Shown: positions 1 to 7,910 of the stretch, one piece after another
Numbering within the stretch: the stretch's first letter is position 1
How the letters are laid out: the number at the start of each line of letters is the position of its first letter
Origin: an uncultured Gammaproteobacteria bacterium
GTDB taxonomy: Bacteria > Pseudomonadota > Gammaproteobacteria > GCA-002705445 > GCA-002716945
Reading direction: 5' to 3'
Assembly (NCBI GenBank): GCA_905479195.1
Contig: CAJQLO010000001.1
Coordinates: 62,001 to 126,000 of the forward strand
DNA: 64,000 bases
Notes under the pieces: model-generated
Databases searched by the model: none
Told to the model about the DNA's origin: nothing
Seen by the model: the letters and a program-made list of their open reading frames with translations, nothing else
Program-made: the position numbers and the translations under genes

Positions 1-897
1 CAAGCTTTTAGCGCCTTGTTTTATGAATAGCTTTGCCATATAAGAGCCTGCGCTTTCTAAATTCTTTTTTAAATCTACAATATAGGAGCTCTTAATATGT
101 TTATTTCCATCCAGACTTGAAACATATGCTTCAATTTTCATACAATCATTTTTTATTGTTGCATGTGCGCCTATGGGAGACATACAGTCTCCACCTATTT
201 CCCTAACAAAATTTCTTTCCTCAGTTGCACATTTCTCAACAATATCAGTCTTGTATTTATTTAAAATATTTTCTATATATTTATTTTTTTTCAAGTATTC
301 AATACATAAAATTCCTTGTCCTGCAGACGGAACAAATCCTTCAATAGGAATATATTCAGAAATATGTTTTTTTAAAGACATTCTATGAAGGCCAGCTGCA
401 GCCAGTATTATTCCATCAATCTTTTGTTCTTCCATTTTTTTTAATCTTGTTTGAATATTCCCTCTTATTTCAACTATTTTAAAGTCTTTTGATATATTTC
501 TTAGCATGGCAATTCGCCTTGGACTTGAGGTTCCAATTGTTGCATCAGTTGGCAAGTCGCTTATTGTTTTATATTTTTTAGATATAAATGCATCACAGGG
601 GTTTTCTCTATGCGATATAGTTGTTATAGAAAATTTATTTTCTAACACCACAGGCACGTCTTTAAGTGAATGGACCGCAATATCTGTTTCCCCACATAAC
701 AATGACTCTTCTAACTCTTTGAGAAACAAACCTTTCCCGCCATGTATTTTAAATTCTTTTGATGAAACTTTATCGCCACTAGAAACCATTGAAACAATTT
801 CTATTTTATTATGTTTAGAAAGCATGGAGCTTACCATTTTTGCCTGCTCTAAAGCCAGAGGACTATTTCTTGTAGCAATTCTAATTATATTTTTCAT
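1..897 (-). CDS. hemC: Hydroxymethylbilane synthase (porphobilinogen deaminase), 3' end cut off
   Basis: Joins four porphobilinogen units into hydroxymethylbilane in cytoplasmic heme synthesis. Read on the minus strand from the ATG at 897, the frame is open to the window edge (299 codons; the family is about 310), so only the C-terminal tail is missing. Visible family features are the IRIATRNSPLAL start, the AVHSLKDVP segment, the GTSSPRR segment and the GGDCMSPIGAHA segment, whose Cys238 should carry the dipyrromethane cofactor. It is divergent from argH with a 71-bp AT-rich gap, an arrangement known from Pseudomonas. hemD would be expected beyond the left edge but cannot be seen. Confidence 0.95.
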   Translation of the reverse strand, partial: MKNIIRIATRNSPLALEQAKMVSSMLSKHNKIEIVSMVSSGDKVSSKEFKIHGGKGLFLKELEESLLCGETDIAVHSLKDVPVVLENKFSITTISHRENPCDAFISKKYKTISDLPTDATIGTSSPRRIAMLRNISKDFKIVEIRGNIQTRLKKMEEQKIDGIILAAAGLHRMSLKKHISEYIPIEGFVPSAGQGILCIEYLKKNKYIENILNKYKTDIVEKCATEERNFVREIGGDCMSPIGAHATIKNDCMKIEAYVSSLDGNKHIKSSYIVDLKKNLESAGSYMAKLFIKQGAKSL

Positions 898-968
898 ATT
901 TATAATTTTTTGTTTGTATTTATACTATACTTACTGATAAATAATGTAATTAAAAATTAACAAATATT

Positions 969-2363
969 ATGAAGAATGTAACTTGGTCTAGCAGATTCAC
1001 AAAGCAAATTGATGCAGAAGTTTTAGATTTTAGCCAAAGTCTAAGCATTGATATTGTTCTATATGATGTTGACATTAGAGTGACATCTGCTCATGTGCAA
1101 ATGTTATCTAGCTGTGGACATATCAAGGCATCTGAAGCAAAAGCCATTATCAAAGGCCTAAATACTGTTAAAAAGATGGCAGAAAATGATAAATTACCTT
1201 GGTCTATTGAATATGAAGATGTACATATGAATATAGAGAATGCACTGGTTGGAATTATTGGAGATTTAGGTAAAAAGATTCATCTTGGAAGATCAAGAAA
1301 TGATTTGGTAACTACAGACTTAAGATTATATCTCAGGGACTTTATTGACCTTTATCTTCTCAAGTTGAGAGAGACTCAGTATGTTCTTGCTAACATGGCG
1401 AAAGAACACTCAGATTCATTATTCCCTGGGTTTACGCATATGCAAGTTGCGCAGCCTGTCACGTTTGGACACCATTTACTGGCTTGGAATGAGATGCTAT
1501 TTAGAGATGAAACTAGACTTCTGCATACTAGAGAAATTATGAACATGATGCCGCTTGGATCGGCAGCGCTATCAGGAACCTCCTTAAAGATTGATCGGAA
1601 AATGGTTGCTAAAAGCTTAGGCTTTAAAAGTATTACATTGAATTCTATGGATGCAGTTAGCGACAGAGACTATGTTTGTGATTTTGCCTATGCAAATAGC
1701 ATGATCATGATGCATTTATCAAGGATTTCAGAAGAGCTTGTGCTATGGATGAATCCACAATTTGGTCTAGTAGACTTAGACGAGGGGTTTTGTACAGGCT
1801 CGTCTATTATGCCTCAAAAGAAGAACCCTGATGTTCCAGAATTAATTAGAGGAAAAACAGGATCAGTTTATGGCTCTTTAATGGGGCTGTTAACTTTAAT
1901 GAAAGGATTGCCTTTAACATACAACAGGGACATGCAAGAAGACAAGACTTTAATATTAGAGTCCATTGATACGACTATGAGTTGCTTAAGCTTGCTGCCA
2001 AGATTAATATCTACAATGAAGTTAAATAAAAATAAAGGGATAGAAATCGCATCAGGTTTTTTTTCAACAGCTACCGACTTAGCTGAATACTTGTCAAAAA
2101 AAGGTATGCCCTTTAGAACATCTCATCATGTAGTAGGTGATATTGTAAAATTTTGCGAGAAGAAGTCTCTGCAACTATCAGATTTAACGATTGATGAGTT
2201 GAAAGGGTTTTCAGCATTAATTTCTAATGATGTATATAAAGCTCTTGATCCAATGACATGTATAAAATCAAGGACAGGGGTTGGTGAAACCTCGCCAGCA
2301 TCAGTAACTAAGCAAGCAAATGCTGTATTAGCCAGGCTAAAAAAATCTGGTTTTAAAAAGTGA
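969..2363 (+). CDS. argH: Argininosuccinate lyase
   Basis: Splits argininosuccinate into arginine and fumarate, the last step of arginine synthesis. The protein has 464 residues, the usual family length. The fumarase/aspartase superfamily signature GSSIMPQKKNPD lies at residues 277-288 and contains the catalytic serine loop; the HLGRSRNDLV and FTHMQVAQPV segments are also typical. The ATG at 969 has no clear Shine-Dalgarno sequence, but the N-terminal alignment fits. The stop codon overlaps the GTG of the next gene by 4 bases (GTGA), so the two are probably translationally coupled. argB, an earlier enzyme of the pathway, lies at 18.7-19.6 kb in a different operon. Confidence 0.96.
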   Translation: MKNVTWSSRFTKQIDAEVLDFSQSLSIDIVLYDVDIRVTSAHVQMLSSCGHIKASEAKAIIKGLNTVKKMAENDKLPWSIEYEDVHMNIENALVGIIGDLGKKIHLGRSRNDLVTTDLRLYLRDFIDLYLLKLRETQYVLANMAKEHSDSLFPGFTHMQVAQPVTFGHHLLAWNEMLFRDETRLLHTREIMNMMPLGSAALSGTSLKIDRKMVAKSLGFKSITLNSMDAVSDRDYVCDFAYANSMIMMHLSRISEELVLWMNPQFGLVDLDEGFCTGSSIMPQKKNPDVPELIRGKTGSVYGSLMGLLTLMKGLPLTYNRDMQEDKTLILESIDTTMSCLSLLPRLISTMKLNKNKGIEIASGFFSTATDLAEYLSKKGMPFRTSHHVVGDIVKFCEKKSLQLSDLTIDELKGFSALISNDVYKALDPMTCIKSRTGVGETSPASVTKQANAVLARLKKSGFKK

Positions 2364-2707
2364 ATATAAAAAATGTAGCCATGATACTACTATTTTTTAG
2401 CAACCATGCTTACTCAAGCCCGCCGACCATAGAAGAATATCAGGATAATAATGACATAGAGGCCCATAACACATATATATATGGACTTGAGCGTGGACTT
2501 GACTGGGCAAATGAGTATATGTTTCAAAAGCATTCTATAGAAATTTATTGCAAGCCCTCGGATCTTTCTTTGTCATCAAAGCAACTTAGAAAAATTATAG
2601 ACAAGGCAATACAGAAAAATATCACATTTTATACTAAATATAAGAATGCACCCTTGGTAGGATTGGCATTGAGAAATGGGTATATAGACACTTTCCCATG
2701 TAATTAG
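2360..2707 (+). CDS. Small secreted protein, possible Rap1a/Tai immunity-like family
   Basis: A 115-residue protein starting at a GTG that overlaps the argH stop. Residues 1-19 look like a signal peptide (hydrophobic MILLFF core ending in A-Y-S-S). The mature part has two cysteines (C63 and the penultimate C114) that could form a disulfide. The pattern G-x2-RG, then YC-x-P, then a lysine-rich helix, then ALRNGY and a final FPC resembles Rap1a/Tai-type periplasmic immunity proteins, which often occur as orphans. The match is from memory of the family pattern, so family membership is an inference. No cognate peptidoglycan amidase or type VI gene is visible nearby. Confidence 0.6.
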   Translation: MNIKNVAMILLFFSNHAYSSPPTIEEYQDNNDIEAHNTYIYGLERGLDWANEYMFQKHSIEIYCKPSDLSLSSKQLRKIIDKAIQKNITFYTKYKNAPLVGLALRNGYIDTFPCN

Positions 2708-2732
2708 TAAGGGGATTATAAAATATATTACT

Positions 2733-2768
2733 CTAGGCCCTAGCGGATTAAATATTTTTCTCTATAAT
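2733..2768 (+). promoter_or_regulatory. Possible promoter with small inverted repeat
   Basis: The 90-bp gap before the 2798 gene holds a perfect -10 hexamer TATAAT at 2763-2768 and, about 20 bases upstream, an 11-base inverted repeat CTAGG-C-CCTAG at 2733-2743 that could be an operator. No good -35 hexamer is visible. The assignment rests on these sequence matches only. Confidence 0.35.
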
Positions 2769-2797
2769 ACTATATAAAGACAAAAGGAGAATCAATC

Positions 2798-3154
2798 ATG
2801 GCAGAACACCCAAAACCACAAGGCGATGATATTATATTGCCAGACGGAAGTGTTGTTGGTACTTGGAATGGAGAAGATGTTAAAGATCTCCAGGTTGAAG
2901 TTCAACGAATAATAAAAGAACAGAAAGACGGTGGTGCAGATCGTAATAATTTACTTATTAGATTTGGCATTCCTCATTTCGATCAAACACCAGATCATCT
3001 GAAACCTTTTATTGCATATGCGCTTTGGGGCGTTGATAAGACTGGTAATTGCCTAACTCATAGAAGAGCAGATCATTTTGAAACTGTAGAAAAAATCAAT
3101 GAGAAATATGGTAGTGAAACAGCAATAGCAGCAGCTCAAAGACATAGAGACTAA
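2798..3154 (+). CDS. Small soluble protein of unknown function
   Basis: I do not recognise this 118-residue protein. It has no signal peptide or membrane segment, is rich in charged residues, and has one Cys. A short beta-like start (DIILPDGSVVGTW) is followed by a charged helix around residues 28-45 and a conserved-looking core LKPFIAYALWGVDKTGNCL, then a His/Arg-rich stretch (THRRADHF). A strong Shine-Dalgarno sequence (AAAGGAG) lies 7-8 bases before the ATG, and the gene has its own candidate promoter and a downstream hairpin, so it appears to be monocistronic and well expressed. No function is assigned. Confidence 0.8.
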   Translation: MAEHPKPQGDDIILPDGSVVGTWNGEDVKDLQVEVQRIIKEQKDGGADRNNLLIRFGIPHFDQTPDHLKPFIAYALWGVDKTGNCLTHRRADHFETVEKINEKYGSETAIAAAQRHRD

Positions 3155-3165
3155 AATTATAGTTT

Positions 3166-3200
3166 AATGGGCTCTATCTAAAGAGCTCATTAAATTTTTT
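3166..3200 (+). terminator. Rho-independent terminator between convergent genes
   Basis: A 10-bp stem (3166-3175 with 3182-3191, one G-U pair) closes a 6-base loop and is followed by AAATTTTTT. The hairpin covers the stop codon of the minus-strand esterase gene, so it may act in both directions, although the T tract favours the plus strand. Confidence 0.7.
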
Positions 3201-3825
3201 CAAGCCATTGAATAAAACTTTCACTTACTTCATGAGTTATTGTATGTCCAAAATTACCAGTATGCTGAGTTAGTCTCGTGGTTTTAGTTTCTAGAAAAAC
3301 TAATGTTTTTTTAAAATCATCATAACTAATTGCTTTATCCTCACAACCATGTGCAATAAATATATTATTATTCTTCAGGGGAAATTCTTTAAATTCATTT
3401 GCAGATGGCATATAACCCGATAATGCAGCACAGCCACTAATTTTATGTCTTGATTTAAACAGCAAACTTAATGACAGGGCCGCCCCTTGAGAAAATCCCC
3501 CAACTATAAGTTTTTTATTTTGATCTAACGACAAAGATTCAATTAAATTATCAATAGCTTCAATTGATTTACTAAGACCATCATAGTCTTCTATTAAATC
3601 GCCATTGCTATTTCTAGTTGGCAGAGGATACCATGAATTTTTCCCATCTATAGTTGGCGCATTAGGCAATACAATATATGCGGTTTCATTCAACCTCATA
3701 TTTATTAACTTCATCGTTGGTTCAAATGACCAATTATTTGAGCCATATCCATGAAACCAAAGAATATTTACTTTAGAACTCTTTTTATTTCCAATAGCTA
3801 TAAAATCGTCATTATTTAAATTCAT
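3190..3825 (-). CDS. Phospholipase/carboxylesterase-family alpha/beta hydrolase
   Basis: A 211-residue cytoplasmic serine esterase of the family of bacterial carboxylesterases and eukaryotic acyl-protein thioesterases. The catalytic triad is visible: Ser in GGFSQG, Asp in HGCEDKAI and His in FGHTITHE; the N-terminal FHGYGSN stretch supplies the oxyanion loop. The length matches the family (about 215). The natural substrate cannot be read from the sequence. The gene stands alone, convergent with the unknown 118-residue gene and divergent from lptM, whose start lies 74 bases away. Confidence 0.88.
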   Translation of the reverse strand: MNLNNDDFIAIGNKKSSKVNILWFHGYGSNNWSFEPTMKLINMRLNETAYIVLPNAPTIDGKNSWYPLPTRNSNGDLIEDYDGLSKSIEAIDNLIESLSLDQNKKLIVGGFSQGAALSLSLLFKSRHKISGCAALSGYMPSANEFKEFPLKNNNIFIAHGCEDKAISYDDFKKTLVFLETKTTRLTQHTGNFGHTITHEVSESFIQWLEKI

Positions 3826-3899
3826 TATCAGCCTAGTAGCAATCCAATATTATGACTATAATGTATCATATGTCAGAAAAAATTAATCATATCCATAGC

Positions 3900-4037
3900 A
3901 TGGCTCTTAAATATGTCTTGGCCATACCATTTTTGATAATTATAACATCTTGTGGAAATAAGGGGCCATTGACCGTGCCTCAAGAAAAAATGGAAAATCC
4001 TATAGAACAACAAGAATCTGGTAATAATAGTTATTGA
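3900..4037 (+). CDS. lptM: LptM-like small lipoprotein (LPS transport assembly)
   Basis: A tiny lipoprotein with a short hydrophobic signal ending in the lipobox IITSC, followed by GNKGPLTVP, the hallmark of the YifL/LptM family; E. coli LptM reads CGLKGPLYFP at the same place and ends in NY, as this one ends in SY. LptM helps mature the LptD-LptE outer-membrane LPS translocon. I chose the ATG at 3900 because it gives a normal 17-residue signal before the lipid-modified Cys; an upstream in-frame ATG at 3852 would add 16 polar residues that fit no lipoprotein signal. It precedes lysA by 9 bases, the conserved lptM-lysA-dapF order. Confidence 0.88.
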   Translation: MALKYVLAIPFLIIITSCGNKGPLTVPQEKMENPIEQQESGNNSY

Positions 4038-4046
4038 GACCAACAA

Positions 4047-5297
4047 ATGACCACAACATATAATGACGATATATTGTTTTTTGATGGTATAAATATACTA
4101 GATTTAGCTTTATTAAATCAAACACCTTTCTATTTATATTCTGAAAATATAATTGCTAATAATTTTTTAAAATATCAAAAGAGTTTTGGAGATAACCCTC
4201 ATTTAATATGTTATTCAGTTAAAGCAAATTCTAATTTATCCATATTATCTTTATTAGTAAAATTAGGCTCAGGATTTGATATTGTATCAGGCGGCGAGTT
4301 ATCAAGAGTAATTCAGGCAGGAGGAGATCCCAGTAAAACTGTATTTTCTGGTGTTGGTAAAACTGAAGAAGAAATTAGATTTGCATTATCTAAGAATATT
4401 ATGTGTTTTAATATTGAGTCTAGGGATGAGCTACGCACAATAAATGCCATAGCCCTAGAAAAAAAATCATGTGCAAATGTTTCTATACGCATAAATCCCG
4501 CTATTGATGTAGACACGCATCCTTATATTACTACTGGGATGCAAGATAATAAGTTTGGCATAGAGCAGTCAGAAATTTTAGACATATACAAAGAAGCTCA
4601 TGAGTTAAAAGGAATTAATATAACGGGCATAGATTTTCATATAGGATCACAAATTATGGATATAGGTCCTTTCAAAGAATCTATTTTAAAAGTTATTGCC
4701 ATAGCCAAGGAGTTGAAAAAAAACAATATAAAGTTAAGCCATATAGATATTGGTGGAGGCCTAGGCATACCTTATGATAATGAGAGAAGCCCAGACAAGA
4801 GTCTTTTTATTTCTGAAATAGTTGATTTGTTAAAACCTCTTGCAACCAAAATATTAATTGAACCAGGTCGCTCCATAGTTGGAGAAGCAGGCTTATTAAT
4901 TTCAAAAGTAATTAATATAAAAAAATCTACATCTAAAAACTTTATTATAGTTGATGCGGGGATGAATGATCTTTTAAGGCCACCCCTGTATAACGCATAC
5001 CACTCAATTAAAGAAATTGTTGATAATGGTGCTAATAAGATAGTATGTGATGTTGTGGGTCCTGTATGTGAAACTGCAGATTTTATTGGCAAAGACAGAA
5101 ACCTCTCTGTGTTAAAGGGTGACTACATAGCGGTTGAATCTGTTGGCGCATATGGCTTTTCTCTTTCTTCTAATTATAATACTAGAATGAAATCAGCAGA
5201 ATACCTCATTGCCAAAGATGGCCAGAATATAAAAAAAATTAGGGATAGAGACACTATCAAGCAGATACTTGAAAATGAGACAAAATATTTATTATAA
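4047..5297 (+). CDS. lysA: Diaminopimelate decarboxylase
   Basis: PLP enzyme that decarboxylates meso-diaminopimelate to lysine. The 416 residues carry the fold-III decarboxylase marks: Schiff-base Lys59 in YSVKANSN, HIGSQI, the glycine-rich GGGLGI and EPGRSIV phosphate-binding segments (the latter near residue 272), and GPVCETADF near the C-terminus. It starts 9 bases after lptM and ends 20 bases before dapF, so lysine and DAP synthesis share one transcript. No clear Shine-Dalgarno sequence precedes the ATG. Confidence 0.96.
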   Translation: MTTTYNDDILFFDGINILDLALLNQTPFYLYSENIIANNFLKYQKSFGDNPHLICYSVKANSNLSILSLLVKLGSGFDIVSGGELSRVIQAGGDPSKTVFSGVGKTEEEIRFALSKNIMCFNIESRDELRTINAIALEKKSCANVSIRINPAIDVDTHPYITTGMQDNKFGIEQSEILDIYKEAHELKGINITGIDFHIGSQIMDIGPFKESILKVIAIAKELKKNNIKLSHIDIGGGLGIPYDNERSPDKSLFISEIVDLLKPLATKILIEPGRSIVGEAGLLISKVINIKKSTSKNFIIVDAGMNDLLRPPLYNAYHSIKEIVDNGANKIVCDVVGPVCETADFIGKDRNLSVLKGDYIAVESVGAYGFSLSSNYNTRMKSAEYLIAKDGQNIKKIRDRDTIKQILENETKYLL

Positions 5298-5317
5298 ATA
5301 TAGATTGAGAAGATAAA

Positions 5318-6211
5318 ATGCAAGTCCCTTTTACAAAAATGAATAGCCAGGGGAATGATTTTGTTGTCATTGACAATACAGGCTTGCTTTATCAGTTTGA
5401 TAATAAAAAGATTCGTTCAATTTGTTCACGAGATATTGTTGGTTGTGATCAGCTTTTATTGTTAAATATAAAAGATTCAAATAATGTTACCTGTGAAATT
5501 TTCAATCAAGATGGTTCGTCAGCAAAACAATGCGGGAATGGGATGAGAGCAATCATGCTTTTCTTGAATAGAAAGTATAATTTTTTTAACTCTAAAATAT
5601 TTGTGAATTTAGTTCCATATAATGTCAGCTTTGTTAATGAAAAAGAAATAAAGGTCAGTATGGGCAATGCGGTATTTCTTGAAAATATTCCTAATGATGC
5701 ACCTGAAAATATTTCAATTAGTGCAAAGGATTATTATTATGAAGTTTCAGTAAATAGTGGAATACGACCTTGGTCATTTTCATACTCTCACTTATCTATA
5801 GGAAATTCTCACTGCATTGTCTTCTCTAAAGGCTCTTTTGATGATAAAGAAAAAATTTCTAATATTCTTAATTCTTTATATGATAGCAGTGTTAATATAT
5901 CGTTTGTTTTAAATACAGAAGAATTTGTGCAAGAACATGATAGCCCGATTATCTTGCGTGTAAATGAGCGTGGCGCAGGATGGACAAAATCTTGCGGTAG
6001 TGGAGCTACTGCGGCAGGTGCATTTATTTCAAGGTTTATGTTATTGCCAGAAAACGGATCTAAAAAGATTAATGAGTTAGATATAAGTCAAGAAGGAGGA
6101 GAACTAAAGATACAGAATATTTTTATGACAGATCTGGACGGCAAGTATTCTCCTGAACTCTATCTTTCTGGTCCAAGTACATTTGAATATGATGGCGTAT
6201 GGAATGACTGA
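5318..6211 (+). CDS. dapF: Diaminopimelate epimerase
   Basis: Cofactor-independent racemase interconverting LL- and meso-diaminopimelate for lysine and peptidoglycan. The two catalytic cysteines are Cys72 in AKQCGNGMR and Cys226 in KSCGSGATAA. The N-terminal motif reads KMNSQGNDF where most DapF proteins have KMHGLGNDF, a modest departure that keeps the GNDF core. At 297 residues it is slightly longer than E. coli DapF (274), with an extended C-terminal part. Its 3' end overlaps the xerC start by 8 bases (ATGACTGA). Confidence 0.95.
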   Translation: MQVPFTKMNSQGNDFVVIDNTGLLYQFDNKKIRSICSRDIVGCDQLLLLNIKDSNNVTCEIFNQDGSSAKQCGNGMRAIMLFLNRKYNFFNSKIFVNLVPYNVSFVNEKEIKVSMGNAVFLENIPNDAPENISISAKDYYYEVSVNSGIRPWSFSYSHLSIGNSHCIVFSKGSFDDKEKISNILNSLYDSSVNISFVLNTEEFVQEHDSPIILRVNERGAGWTKSCGSGATAAGAFISRFMLLPENGSKKINELDISQEGGELKIQNIFMTDLDGKYSPELYLSGPSTFEYDGVWND

Positions 6212-7106
6212 CATTGCTGAAAAAATTCAAGACTTTCTTATTTATTTAAAATATGAAAAACAATATAGTAGCGCAACACTAAAGAACTATAATCTTGATT
6301 TAATAAAATTTAAGATACATCTTTTGAGTTTAGATGTTTTTATGATATCTGAAATAACAAATGACCATATTCAAAATTATATAAATAAATTAAATCGTGC
6401 TGGACTGATAGCCACATCTCTTTCTAGAAAAACTTCTTCTATTCGTTCGTTTTTTAATTTCATGATTAAAAAGAGAATAATTAAAAGCAACCCGTCAAAA
6501 AAAATAACTGTTCCTAAGAAGCTACAAAAACTGCCATATATATTATCTGTTAAACAAGTTGATTTGCTATGTGATATTCCTTTAACTTCATTTGCTTCTA
6601 TAAGAGACAAGGCAATGATTGAATTAATGTATGGTTCTGGCCTGAGACTTAGTGAAATAACGTCTTTGGATACTCAATCGGTTAGTCTAGATGATAAAAT
6701 GCTCTCAGTTATAGGGAAAGGCAATAAGCAGAGATATTTGCCTATAGGATCTAAAGCAATTATAGCCTTATTAGCTTGGGTGAAAATACGTTCAAAGCAT
6801 GTAAAAGACCAAGAAAAAGCATTTTTCTTAAATAAGTTTGGCGGCAGGCTATCTAACAGGTCAGTTCAGATTAGGCTTGATTACTGGTGTAAGTCCCTTG
6901 GTTTAAACTGTAAAATTAGTCCACATACATTAAGGCATTCTTGCGCAACTCATTTACTTGAGGCTTCAGGTGACCTGCGTGCAGTTCAAGAGTTTTTAGG
7001 CCATGAAGACATTAGCACAACCCAAATCTACACTAATGTTAATTTTGAATATTTAAAGAATATATATATTAAGGCACACCCAAGAGCTAAAGAGATTAAA
7101 GATTAG
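6204..7106 (+). CDS. xerC: Tyrosine recombinase XerC
   Basis: Site-specific recombinase that, with XerD, resolves chromosome dimers at dif. The frame opens at a TTG at 6183, but the ATG at 6204 gives an MTD start as in E. coli XerC and places the catalytic residues at R148, H241, R244 and Tyr276, nearly identical to E. coli numbering; I therefore use 6204. Residues 1-90 form the SAM-like core-binding domain and the rest the catalytic domain (GSGLRLSE, HTLRHS, LGHEDISTTQIYT). Association with dapF is conserved in gammaproteobacteria, although the DUF484 gene that often lies between them is absent. No dif site was recognised in the window. Confidence 0.93.
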   Translation: MTDIAEKIQDFLIYLKYEKQYSSATLKNYNLDLIKFKIHLLSLDVFMISEITNDHIQNYINKLNRAGLIATSLSRKTSSIRSFFNFMIKKRIIKSNPSKKITVPKKLQKLPYILSVKQVDLLCDIPLTSFASIRDKAMIELMYGSGLRLSEITSLDTQSVSLDDKMLSVIGKGNKQRYLPIGSKAIIALLAWVKIRSKHVKDQEKAFFLNKFGGRLSNRSVQIRLDYWCKSLGLNCKISPHTLRHSCATHLLEASGDLRAVQEFLGHEDISTTQIYTNVNFEYLKNIYIKAHPRAKEIKD

Positions 7107-7159
7107 TTTCTAATATAATAGTCAGTGAAATAGTAATAATAAAAATATATACTTAGTTC

Positions 7160-7516
7160 ATGATTAAACCTTTAGAAATTAGATATATTAAAAAAACAAA
7201 TACAGTAGCGCTAAGTTTTGAAGACGGAATAAGTGCTGACCTAACGACCGAATACCTTAGATGCTTTTCGCCTTCAGCTGAAGTAAAAGGGCATGGTCCA
7301 GGACAAGAGGTACTACAAAAAGGCAAAGAAAACGTTTACATAGACGCAATTGAGCCAGTAGGAAATTATGCTATTAAAATTATATTTGATGATGGGCATA
7401 GTACAGGCCTCTTTTCATGGGAATATTTATATGATCTTTCAATAAACTATAAACCTTATTGGCATGATTATTTAGAAAAATTAGCTGAATCAGGATATGT
7501 TAGGAAGAAGCCATGA
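7160..7516 (+). CDS. DUF971-family protein (GBBH-like N-terminal domain)
   Basis: A 118-residue protein whose whole length matches the DUF971 / gamma-butyrobetaine-hydroxylase-like N-terminal domain: a start reading I-x-Y-x3-TNTVALSFEDG, an E-Y-LR-x-FSPSAEV-x-GHGPGQ segment, and the closing FDDGHSTGLFSWEYLYDL. The biochemical role of the stand-alone form is not settled; links to iron-sulfur proteins have been proposed. In many proteobacteria the gene sits next to hslVU or ubiE; here it heads a ridA-recG-ubiC run and overlaps ridA by 4 bases (ATGA). Confidence 0.9.
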   Translation: MIKPLEIRYIKKTNTVALSFEDGISADLTTEYLRCFSPSAEVKGHGPGQEVLQKGKENVYIDAIEPVGNYAIKIIFDDGHSTGLFSWEYLYDLSINYKPYWHDYLEKLAESGYVRKKP

Positions 7517-7905
7517 GTAAAATAAAATCTATAAGCACAATAAATGCTCCAGCAGCTTTAGGCCCATACAGTCAAGCTATAAGGGCTGGTGGATTTATTT
7601 ATATTTCAGGTCAGATTCCACTTGTGCCAGAAACTATGGAGATAGTATCTAGTGACTTTAATAAACAAGTAACGCAGGTTTTTAATAACTTAAAAGCAAT
7701 TATTGAAGAATCTGGAGCTAGCATTTCTAATACTGTTAAAATAAATGTATACCTGAAAGATTTATCAAATTTTCAGAAAGTAAATAGTGTTATGGAAGAA
7801 TTCTTTATAGAAAAACCATTTCCTGCTAGAGCAGCAGTTGAAGTTAGTAGACTGCCAAAAGATGTTGATATTGAGATGGATGCAGTTGTATTTGATGATG
7901 ATTAG
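7513..7905 (+). CDS. ridA: RidA-family enamine/imine deaminase
   Basis: Hydrolyses reactive 2-aminoacrylate and related enamines released by PLP enzymes. It has 130 residues, typical of the family. It shows APAALGPYSQAI at the start, the YISGQIP strand, and the closing FPARAAVEV-x-LPKD-x-DIEMDAV motif, which carries the substrate-binding Arg and the acidic residue. It overlaps the DUF971 gene by 4 bases and precedes recG by 5, consistent with the ridA-recG neighbourhood of gammaproteobacteria; the spoT gene usual there is missing. Confidence 0.95.
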   Translation: MSKIKSISTINAPAALGPYSQAIRAGGFIYISGQIPLVPETMEIVSSDFNKQVTQVFNNLKAIIEESGASISNTVKINVYLKDLSNFQKVNSVMEEFFIEKPFPARAAVEVSRLPKDVDIEMDAVVFDDD

Positions 7906-7910
7906 TTTAA

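Noticed and set aside
506-937. Plus-strand open frame of 143 codons over hemC
   Set aside because: It is the antisense shadow of hemC, whose motifs are clear on the minus strand.
6183-6203. Upstream TTG start for xerC
   Set aside because: The ATG at 6204 gives residue numbering and an MTD start that match E. coli XerC.
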